From Sclerurus mexicanus (Eukaryota; Chordata; Aves; Passeriformes; Furnariidae): DNA of 64,000 nt. This document shows, piece after piece, positions 41,961-51,195 of the stretch. A program made the position numbers and the translations under genes. The stretch covers positions 2,641,939-2,705,938 of the forward strand of contig VWZF01002957.1 of NCBI GenBank assembly GCA_013396755.1, read 5' to 3'. The notes under the pieces are model-generated. The model was not told the DNA's origin. It saw only the letters and a program-made list of their open reading frames with translations, and made no database searches. Position 1 is the stretch's first letter; every line of letters starts with the position of its first letter.

Positions 41961-42950
41961 GATCACAGAATACCTCAAGTTGCAAGGGACCCATAAGGAT
42001 CACTGAGTTAAATTCCCTGCTCTTCACATGACTAACTAAAATTACACCATATGATTTAGAGCATTGTCCCAGAGCTCCTTGAACTCTGACAGGCTTGGTG
42101 CCATGACCACTTCCCGGGGGACCTGTTTCAGTGACCAATCATCATCACAATGAAGAATTTGGACTTCCCCTGACACAGCTTCATTCCATTTTCTCATGTC
42201 CTATTCCTGGACACCAAAGAGGAGATCAGCATCCTCTCCTCCACTGCTACCCTTGAGGAGATTGTAGACTGCAAGGAAGCCACTCCTCAGCCTTCTCTGC
42301 TCAGAAGTGAACAAACCAAGTGACCTCAGCCACTCCTTGAAGTATTTACCTTAAGACCCTTCCTAATCTTGGTTGCCCTCTTTGGACACAGTCTAATAAT
42401 CTCATGTAGTTCTTACATTATAGAGCCCAAACCTGCACGCAGGACTTGAGGTGAGGCCACACCAGTGCAGAGCAGAGCAGGACAATCACCTCCCTTGACC
42501 AACTGGCAATGTTGTGCCTGATGCAGCTCAGGACATGGCTGGCCCTCCTGGCTGCCAGGGCACACTGTTGACTCATGTTCAACTTGCCATCAACCAAAAT
42601 TCCCAGATCTCTTTCTGTGGGGCTGGTCTCCAGCCTGTCTTCCCACAATTTGTATGTATAACCAGGACTACCCTTTTCCAGACAAAGAATCTGGCAGGTG
42701 CTCTTGTTAAAACTCATACTGTTGATGACTGCTCAGTTCTCTAGTCCATCCAGATCTCCCTGTAAGGCCTGTCTGCTCTTGAGGAATTCAACTTCAACTT
42801 AATTTACATTTTGTTCCTGTGTCCAGATAACTTGTAAAAAAACCCTCCAAAGACAGCATTGGCCCTAAAACTGGTGAACTCCATTGGCAGCTGGCTCTTT
42901 GAGCCTGACCCATCAGCCAATTGTTCACTCAATGTATTATGGACGTGTCC
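41961..42950 (-). repeat. CR1 LINE with reverse-transcriptase remnant
   Basis: This is the longest CR1 copy in the window, in minus orientation with its 3' end at about 41961. The minus frame at 42418-42717 translates to the C-terminal part of the CR1 ORF2 reverse transcriptase, including 'SPTERDLGILVDGKLNMSQQ', then 'CALAARRASHVLSCIRHNIA' and 'SWSREVIVLLCSALVWPHLK'. Further 5' (about 42720-42950), weaker matches to the preceding catalytic-side region remain in more than one frame, so frameshifts and stops are present. The endonuclease and the YADD-type catalytic part are missing. The element is a 5'-truncated dead copy. Its 5' limit is uncertain by perhaps 60 bases. Confidence 0.9.
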
Positions 42951-43318
42951 ACATTTCATCCAGATGAAGTAGAGGGGTTGAACAGACTCAGAATTCAATG
43001 TCTGTAGAAAATATAATCACCTGTTAGAGCAAATATGAGACTCATGCAATGGTTTAGGCTGGATGGGGTCTCTGAAGGTCCAGCTCATGCTATTAAAAGA
43101 AATGCTACTGAAAGGATAAATCACACAATCAGGAAAACATTTCATAAAGAGGGTGACAGAGGGAGCAAATGGATGCAGCAGTTTGTGTAACAGTTTGTGC
43201 AGTAGGACACAGCAACTCTGCTCTGAACTGTGTCCATGTCCTCAGCAATGGTGGTAGTGCACTGCACAGTATGGTCCCCAGCAGACACTGGAGCAATTTG
43301 CCTGTAACACATCCACAG

Positions 43319-43400
43319 AGTCACAGAATGGCTGAGGTTGGAAGGGACATCTGGAAATTATCTTGTCCAACCCCCCTGCTAAGCAGGGCCAGAGGCCTCA
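43319..43400 (-). repeat. CR1 LINE, 3'-end fragment
   Basis: 'agtcacagaatggctgaggt', then 'tggaagggacatctggaaat' and 'tccaacccccctgctaagca', is a typical CR1 3' end read from the other strand. It lies about 370 bases from the larger CR1 and has the same orientation. Its 5' side fades out after about 80 bases. Confidence 0.85.
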
Positions 43401-46400
43401 ACCCAGAAGGATACAGCTCTCCCCATCTTTGGCCTAGGGCCTCTCATTAAGGCTGGGGCAGCAGGAGACAGTCTTCTAGCCTGTAGGTGATCTGTGCTCA
43501 TTGAGGATCTATGTCATCAAGGAGCTGCAGGAGTAGGTCAGCAGACTGCAGTATCAGTGATGGTGGGAAAGAGTGACTAGATCTTCCTGAGACACTGCAG
43601 CTTCAAGAACCTGAACTAAGACCCTTGGAATAGTGTGGGACTGAAATACAGTGGGTGGATGAGGGTTTCTTCACCTGTTGTCTGATGCAAAATAAAAATT
43701 TTGCTGTTGCTGGTAATATGGATGAAGGACATGTTGGATGGAAGAAATGGGAGAACTGGGGAAGGAACTACAAGGAATGTTGCAATTTACTTTGCCAATA
43801 TTCCCTGGTGAAGAAAGAATTTTTCATGCACTCAAAATGAGGTAAAAATTCACTCTAGCCATGTGTAAGTTTGGTTTTGTTGACAGTTAATGCAGCATAG
43901 AAGGTAAACATCTATTCACTGAGTATTATTACTGCTGAGTGTGCAGAAGTTTGATTCTCATGAGTGAATTTCAGTGTGCACTGCAGACTTTTGGTAGATG
44001 CCCCTTCTGCCTTGCTCTTTCATGCAAAGCTATTTGCAGAATATCCTGTAAGGCTCACTGGTGTAGAGCTTGCTTTTGCCCTCATTCTCTAGACATCCTT
44101 GCTTCAGTATCTTACTTCTTTAAATGATTCTGACTGGAAACATAAATAAAAATTAGAACAAAATAATTTGCCTCAAAACACTTTAGCACATGAGAGTTAA
44201 AACTTACGTGCTTGGAAATGCCAGATTTAGTTATGTTGTATGTGTTTTTTCTAAGTGGTTAAACTGATGTACCTATTTGTATTTTCATATTTTCACGTTT
44301 TCTCCATTTCATGGTGTTTTCCTTATGCAAACTCATTTTCGTTTTTTCTATTTTATTCAGTGAGTCAATTTTAACTATGAAAATATTAACTGAATGTCCA
44401 AAGAGTATGTTTTTTAAAATTGTTATGCAGAAGAAGGAAGCTGAACTCTAGTTTTATGTACAAAGCAGATCTCACTACCCTACATCTGAAGAGGCATTAC
44501 AAGTTCCTGTTCAGTACACTGCAGTTTCCTAATCTGGGATACTCTGATTTACCATTGGAATTTTTTTCCCTCATGTTCAATCAATACTTTTCCCTTCTAA
44601 ATTTCTTTCCCATCAACTATTATTCAGTCTTATATCTTTGTAGGAAACACCTTTCTTATTAACAATGCTTTCTTCATGCTAATGCGGTATGAAGTCTTCT
44701 TGAGCCGCTTCTTGAGCCACGTTAAACAGAAAGCATATTTCTCCCTTTCAAAATACAGTTATTTTTATTCCTCCTCTGTTGCTTGTGGCATCTGTCCAGG
44801 CTGTGTCCTGATGTGGGTGACAGGGGAAAAACAACAGTCACCTGTGATGCCAACTCCAAACTGAATGGCAGAGGGCACTTTGTGGCCACTGCATGAAGAC
44901 AGGTTCAAGCCCTTCTTTACAGCTTTAACCATAACATGCAGTAAAGCAGTTCATCAAATTGTCCAGAGAAGTTGTCTGCTACAGAAACTTTGTACACCAA
45001 TATATACCATTAATAAAAGAAAAAATGAACAGAACCCCATAATTTCAGAAAGGAAACTGTATTTTGACAGAAATCAGAGAGTTTTTTGTTACTTTTCCTA
45101 GGAAAGGAAGTATCACTCAACACAAGCAGGCTGCTGTATGTGCACTGGATATGCTGTGTCATGTTCCTCTTTCCCCTGCAGCTCTGAGACTCAGCACACG
45201 TTTGTCTTTGAGAATTTAGCATTGGGAATGACAATTTCCTCATACAAACTTGTAATGCTGTTTGCACTTCCTCCTAGCTGAAACCTGTGACAGTTCCAGA
45301 GGGGAAGGCTAGAAGGTTATTAATTTTCCTACCTGCTCTCACCAAGTTACTGGCTGTGAGAGAGCAACAAAGAGCAAGGAAGTGTGGCATTATCACATAG
45401 ATAAAAAAAGGTTGCCAGGTCCTAGTGTCAGTAACCAGACCCCTGATTCAAAGCCTCATAAAATACTGGGAATCATTCTGACCGCTTAAGGCTTTGGGTC
45501 AGGCTTATCCTTCCAGAGATTACTAAATCTCATATAACTTGTGCAACAACCCTTCGTGATCAAATCCCTTATAAAAATATATGCAGTGGATGTGGTTGCA
45601 TGCATATATATAAGTGTGTGTACAAATAAAATCACCCACTGATAATGATGCAAGCTTGGGGCCTTTAAATGAGAATGAAGAAATGTGTCAGGAGATTATT
45701 ATCCAATTTATTTTTGGGTTTGGGAGATATTATTCGATGGTGTGGTATAATATGCTATACAAGCTGTACAAAAACTACTGCTAATACAGAATGTAAGTGT
45801 AAAATATGATTTTAAGTATTCTAGATGGCATTTCCACATACTCTTTTATATGTGTTTATACATGTACGCCCTCTGGAATGAATGCCTATTATCATGTCTC
45901 CTTTTAGAGCTTCTGCTTCAAAAACATAATGCATAATCAGTTTGATTATGTGACAAGCTGTTTCATCCTTTTTTTCTTTTTCCCCAAGCAATTTTCTAGG
46001 TCATGTTTGCGTTAGGTCTTCCTTTAAAAAAAATAAAAGAAAACCAGAGAGATTTTCTGTGGAATTTCTTTCAGCCAGCAATTACAGACATTGTTTGGAG
46101 GACTAATTTTGAATGATATTTTTAAATAATTGATTTATTTTTTCCTTAGAAAATCAGAAATCCATTTTGGCAGTGGGAAATGTAAGCTATTCATAAGATA
46201 CTTAAAATACAGCCTTCAAGAAAAATGGAAATAGCTATAGTTAAGATTTGTTCAGTCCAACTTCTTTCACCAGAATCATTCAGCTTTCAGTCTTCAGTGA
46301 GATGAATTAAAGGAAAAAATGTTTCTAGAAACTTATTCTAAACATTATAAATTAAATCTATTCAAGTGACAATATCTTTTTTTATCCCAGCAAACCCGTA

Positions 46401-46784
46401 AGTTAGTACTCCTAATTCACTGAAGTGCCTTCCAAAGCAGATCCCACAGCTGGCAAAAAGGAAGAGGCTGGATCTGTACTCAAGATATCAAAGGCAAGAG
46501 AGTTTTTCCTAGCTGTGAAGCTGGGAAGTAATTTAAACTCATCTCTATGGGTTTGGTCACTATTGTTTATTATTTATTTTCACAGTGCTCCAGCTGTGAT
46601 CCCTACGATGAAACCTTGGCCCTGCACAAGCCATCAGAAGCATTCCAGTGCTGGAATATGATTTCTAAGTTTCAATCCAAGCCTCTCAATCCAAACTGGA
46701 GGCAATGGAGGCTGAGAATGGTTCACCCCTCTCCTGGATGCTATTCTTTGTCTTCTATAACAGGCACTTCATCACTGAAGATCT
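43401..46784. other. Intergenic, no gene seen
   Basis: AT-rich sequence with short unrelated open frames on both strands. A short AT/GT-alternating patch lies near 45600-45622. Nothing else was recognised. Confidence 0.45.
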
Positions 46785-47166
46785 GGGTGCTTGAGAGATT
46801 TGGGGTTGTTCAACTTGGCGAAGTCTTCAGGGTCACCTTAGAGCAGCCTTCTGGTACTCAAAGGGGGATGTCTACAGAAAGAGGGGGAGTGTAGTGAGAG
46901 GACGAGTGGGGATGTTTTCAAACTGAAAGAGAGTAGGTTTAGGTTAGGTATTAGGAAGAAATTCTTTACTGTGATGGTGGTGAGGCACCGAGAAAGCTTG
47001 ACCAGAGAAACTGTGGCTGCTCCATCCCTGGAAATATTCAAATCCTAGTTGGATGGGCCCTGAGCAACCTGGACTAGTGGAAAGTGTCCCTGCTCATGTA
47101 GGGAGGGTGGAAGTAGATGATTTTTAAGATCTCTTGCAGCCCAAATCATTCTATGAGTCTGTGATT
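46785..47166 (+). repeat. CR1 LINE, about 380 bases of 3' region
   Basis: In plus orientation, the text shows the ordered CR1 landmarks: 'gagatttggggttgttcaac', 'caaactgaaagagagtaggt', 'ttaggaagaaattctttact', 'ccatccctggaaatattcaa', 'gatgggccctgagcaacctg', 'aatcattctatgagtctgtg'. It covers the last few codons of ORF2 and the 3' untranslated region and is not coding now. Confidence 0.93.
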
Positions 47167-47318
47167 TTATTACGAATTCTGATCTATGGAGAAATTGTCA
47201 CCCAGAAAATGAATATAAAAACACCCCTCTGCCTAACAGTTATCTTGTAAAGAAAAAGAAAAACATAACTCATAATTTTTTCCCAGAGACATTCAGGTGC
47301 TGTGGCACTAGAAGTTAC

Positions 47319-47345
47319 AAAAAAAAAAAAAAAAAAAAAAAAAAA
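47319..47345. repeat. A27 homopolymer
   Basis: An uninterrupted run of 27 A is by far the longest homopolymer I noticed. It could be a plain microsatellite or the A-tail of an old retrocopy, but the sequence before it is not recognisable as a retrocopied gene and I see no flanking target duplication. Confidence 0.9.
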
Positions 47346-50300
47346 GAAGGCTATTAGGAAAAACATAATTCTGGGCTATGACTACTGTACAGCAAATTAG
47401 GCCTAGGGCCATGACATAACTAATGAGGAGAAATTAAAATACTGAATAGCTGTCTCATTCACCAGGCACTATTTGTCTAGGTTGCTATCGGAGGCAAGCA
47501 ACCTCAGTAAAAATAGCAATCAGTAACTTGTATATGAGGCAACTGCATTAGGGATTACTTCCTAAGGCAAGTATACAATGAGGACACGTAAAGATAGGCT
47601 AAATTCAAAAACTTACAAGAAGAACAAGGCCCCCAACCTTCAAGTACTTGGCTTTGCTCATTTAGCAACTTTTGAACATTCTATAGAATTAAACTATATA
47701 TCATTAAACTTTAAACCTAACATGTGACTGCAGCTTTTCATAGTATCATGTATGACTCCTGTCTATTAACACATATTCCTCTACATCAATAAGACTCCAC
47801 CCAATAACACAAAACATAACACTCTGATTTAACCTAGCAAAGACTAGACATCCTCAACATGCATTCAAACAACAATACATGCAATATATATCTAACACTG
47901 TATTTTCCTCAGAAAACAAGAAAAGAAACATGAGGCTAAATATGCTGTATAATACTTTGGAAACATTCTGCAGGAAGCAAAAATATATTTCCAACATGAT
48001 TATATTTTCATCTCAATGTTTAGACATTAAATACTATGTATAACTTCTGGACTACTGTTGTATTTTCTCAGTCTCAATCATAAAGCTGTAGGCATAACCA
48101 AGTTGGGTAGGGAGCACATGAAGAGTGCCAAGCCACCTCTGCCTGCCAAACCTGTCTTCTAGGCATGAGTTTACCCTCAGGATTACTATTTTGTTATTAT
48201 TTTACTACTGGAACAGAAGTTATTCCAATATCTAACTAACCAGCAAATTTATCTTAAGCTCAAGAAACCTTTTGTCAGTATAAGTAGTATCTTCCTTATA
48301 TGAATTTGTTGATGTAATTCCATTGGCAGAACCAAACTGGGACATGTAAAAGACATGAACAAAGCTATGGAGTGACTTTTGAAGTCTGCTTGCGCACTGT
48401 AACAACTGTTTGTGATGTTCAGTGAACTGAACATCAAAAATTACACCAAAGCGGGAGAGGAGGGGAAGAGGAAGATTACTTTTATATATGTATTTCTGAG
48501 AAGTGAATAAGTTATTTTCTAGGACTCTGAAAGAAAACAGCAAGGACAGATTTTAATTCAATAAGGACATTCGCTATGAATGAAGACTGGCAGTTAGTGA
48601 CTAGTCCAGAATATGTACTTTTCTATCCTTGTAACATCACTGACCTTCACCATTACTTCCTTATAAAGCATGTTTCTAAAAGGCATATTGGTTCTGCTAT
48701 AATTATCCAATATTCTAAACTTCTCCTATACTATCTTCCAGATATTTCAGTTTTCAAGAGAATTCATAAAAACTTTCTTGGGTTAGACCCAAGGCTCAGG
48801 GTCTTTTGTGAACTTGGTCAGACGTAATCCTTACAAAAAGTAAAAAATTAGGCTTTTTGCACAAGAAATTGTGCTTTTTGGCCATGCTGCCACAGTGCTG
48901 TTGCAGCATTCCTCGTGGTACTTTCAATTCCATAATCCGTGTTGATTTATCCCAGTTATCCCAGTGCTGGGCAGTATCAGGGTGACACAGGGGTGATAGT
49001 GACAGACCTTTATTTGGAGAAAGGAGGCAATCACTGGCAATACTTGACACTAGCAGCCCTCCACAACATGCCCTCTCAAATTGCCTGGGAAAGCACCACC
49101 CCTGAGGTGGTGGTCTAAGGATGAGAGCACCAGTGCCACAAAACCCTGCAGCATGGAGGCACAGTGCCCTTGCACACTCAGGCATGATGTGCACCTCCAA
49201 ATCTCTCCAACAGGACAGCAGCACCAGCAGGTTATCTATCAGTTGAGCTAACTTTTTGTGTCACAGAGGAATCCCTCACCCAATTCATCTTGGAAAAGCC
49301 TACACTTGTGTCTACAACCACAGTCAGAGCAAGCTTTGTTCCCGCAGCAACAGACACAACCCCTATAACATGACCCAGCTTTTTGGCAGTGTCTGACCTC
49401 CTTCTGTAGGAGCCCTGACTCCAACCCTGGCATGCTGAGAAGGGGGTTGCTGTGCAACCTGACTGCTGCACAGCCATCCTTGGCACCTCCGGACAGCGCT
49501 CCTCCGTTAAAGCATGCTTTGATGACTGGATCCATGCATTTTTCTGCAAGGAGTCATTTGTTCCCTTAGCAGCTAACATTTCTGGCTGTATCTCGTGTGT
49601 GATCAGGCACAGCTTCCTTCCTCTCATACCCACTGGAAAAAACTGTGCCTAGCTGCAACATTTTTGTGTCAGGTTACAGCACTGCTGCCAGCCAGTATTC
49701 AAGAACACAGAGGCACAAGGGGAGATAAAGGCCTGGTAGGAGAGGTTAGGGCCCAAGTGTGCCCTGCGCTGTGCAGAGCCCTTCCCCTGAACGCCTGCTT
49801 GCTTTCTGCCCCTTTCTCTCCCTGCCCCCTGCCCCCTGCACAGCCCCATAGAGCCAACTTCTCCCTTTAGCCCAGGCTTCCCAGCTTTCCCGTTCAGGAT
49901 ATCCCAGGTGCAGTCTGGGGACAGGACGCACACCTCTGCTTCTCTCCCTTTGCACGCTTTCACTGCAGAGTTCTCCATTTACGCTTTAGCCTGGCCTCTG
50001 CTCCAGGGCCTTCTGCGTGTGTGGGTCAGCGCGTTTGGAGGCCTTGAAGGTCCTGCTGAGACTCCAACACAGCCTGTGGGGCAGCAAGTTGCACCTGTAG
50101 CTACTGGGAACTGGCAAAATCTGTGAAGCCAAATGGCTGATGCAGTCTGAGCACATCCATGGGGTGTAATACCCTGTAGTGACCTCATTTCACTAGGCCA
50201 CTGACCATCCTAGTGAAACTAGAATACTACTGGGGTATTTATTTGTCTTGATTTGGTTTTAATTTCTTGTGCAGGAAGGACGGTAAATGCATCAATAAAT

Positions 50301-50639
50301 GAAAAAATAAAAAGGTAACAGATGGAATTCACTAACGTGCTCTGTCCTCATATTTTTTTCTTGAAAAACAGAGGTACTCAGACATACTCAGATCACCTCG
50401 CTGGGCCCCTGCGCTACAAATTCTCCTGCGTCCAGTAATTTTAGGACATTGTGCACAGTTATGTTAAATACACTCTGGGGTCTGTGACTTAAGCATGGCT
50501 CCTTGTCAGGAGGTGCCTCCACAGGTACACAGACACACCAGAAATGGGTGACAGCGCCGTGATCTCTGCTGCTCCGCTCAGCTCTCCCCGGTACCTGTGG
50601 GATCATCTTGGTGAAGCGCCTAGAGGGCAAGTCCTGAGG
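47346..50639. other. Intergenic, with GC-richer part of unknown nature
   Basis: Up to about 48850 this is AT-rich with no gene. From about 48860 to 50200 the base composition becomes clearly richer in G and C, and overlapping open frames of 60 to 140 codons appear on both strands and in several frames. That pattern usually comes from composition rather than coding. I could not match any frame to a protein family. It could be an unrecognised repeat, an old retroviral or pseudogene remnant, or a regulatory region. Confidence 0.4.
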
Positions 50640-51008
50640 GGTGGCTGAGGGGGATGGGGTGTTCAGCCTGGAGCAGGCTCAGGGGGCACCTTACCGCCCC
50701 CAGCCACCACCCGGGAGCGGGCTGTGGAAGGGGGGTCGGACCCTTCTCCCAGGAAACTGGTGACGGGATGAGAGGACACAATCTTAACCTGTGCCAGGGG
50801 AGGTTCAGGCTGGACGTCAGGAGGAGTTCCTGCACAGAAAAGGTGGTTAAACCCTGCAGTGAACTGCCCGGGGAGGTGCTGGAGTCCCTGTGCCGGGAGG
50901 TGTTAAGGGAAGACTGGAAGTGGCACTCGGTGCCCTGGGCTGGTTGGTGCCTCAGGTTGGACTCCGTGATCGCAGGGGTCTTTTCCAACCTAATCCATTC
51001 GGTGATTC
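50640..51008 (+). repeat. CR1 LINE abutting the ELP2 5' end
   Basis: About 370 bases in plus orientation carry CR1 landmarks: 'gttcagcctggagcaggctc', 'ggggaggttcaggctggacg', 'caggaggagttcctgcacag', 'gaactgcccggggaggtgct', 'ggttggactccgtgatcgca' and 'ttttccaacctaatccattc', then 'ggtgattc'. The copy ends exactly where a single N occurs at 51009. The next bases belong to the ELP2 CpG island. Its GC content is high and its divergence fairly low, suggesting a younger subfamily or location in a GC-rich promoter. The junction is suspicious as a possible assembly join. Confidence 0.92.
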
Positions 51009-51009
51009 N
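51009..51009. other. Single ambiguous base at repeat/gene junction
   Basis: One N separates the CR1 3' tail from the GC-rich ELP2 leader. It may be an uncertain count of tail repeats or the trace of a scaffold or polishing join. Confidence 0.99.
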
Positions 51010-51060
51010 GGGTCGTTGCCACGGCAGCCGCGCGGGGTCGCGCACGCGGCGGCGGCGGCC

Positions 51061-51071
51061 AAGATGGCGGC
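51061..51071 (+). promoter_or_regulatory. ELP2: YY1-type site over the ELP2 start codon
   Basis: AAGATGGCGGC is the canonical YY1 recognition core. It often lies just downstream of transcription starts in CpG-island promoters and frequently overlaps a start codon. The same bases give a strong Kozak context: A at -3 and G at +4 around ATG 51064-51066. Binding is inferred from the motif only. Confidence 0.65.
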
Positions 51072-51195
51072 GCCCGTGTCGCTCTGTCACGTCGCCTGCT
51101 GCGCCAACCGGGCGGGCGGCGGGGCCGTGTCCTGGGGCCGCGGCGGCCTCCTCGCCTTCGGCAGCTGCCACGACGTCGTCCTCTACGACCCGGCG
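51064..51195 (+). CDS. ELP2: ELP2 exon 1 (coding part)
   Basis: Residues 1-44, phase 0 at its end, donor GTGAGC. It begins MAAPVSLCHVACCANRAGG and ends VVLYDPA, matching the conserved ELP2 N-terminus that forms the first strand of propeller 1. It is very GC-rich with third positions almost all G or C. Confidence 0.93.

Noticed and set aside
42418..42717. Minus-strand open frame as a host gene
   Set aside because: The translation is clearly the C-terminal part of CR1 reverse transcriptase, so it is a transposon remnant and was annotated as such.
47319..47345. A27 run as the tail of a processed pseudogene
   Set aside because: The upstream sequence shows no coding-like or gene-like text and no flanking duplication, so only a homopolymer is claimed.
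1..51000. miR-187 hairpin, which lies in the broader ELP2 neighbourhood in mammals
   Set aside because: I looked for the mature-type core on both strands and did not see it.
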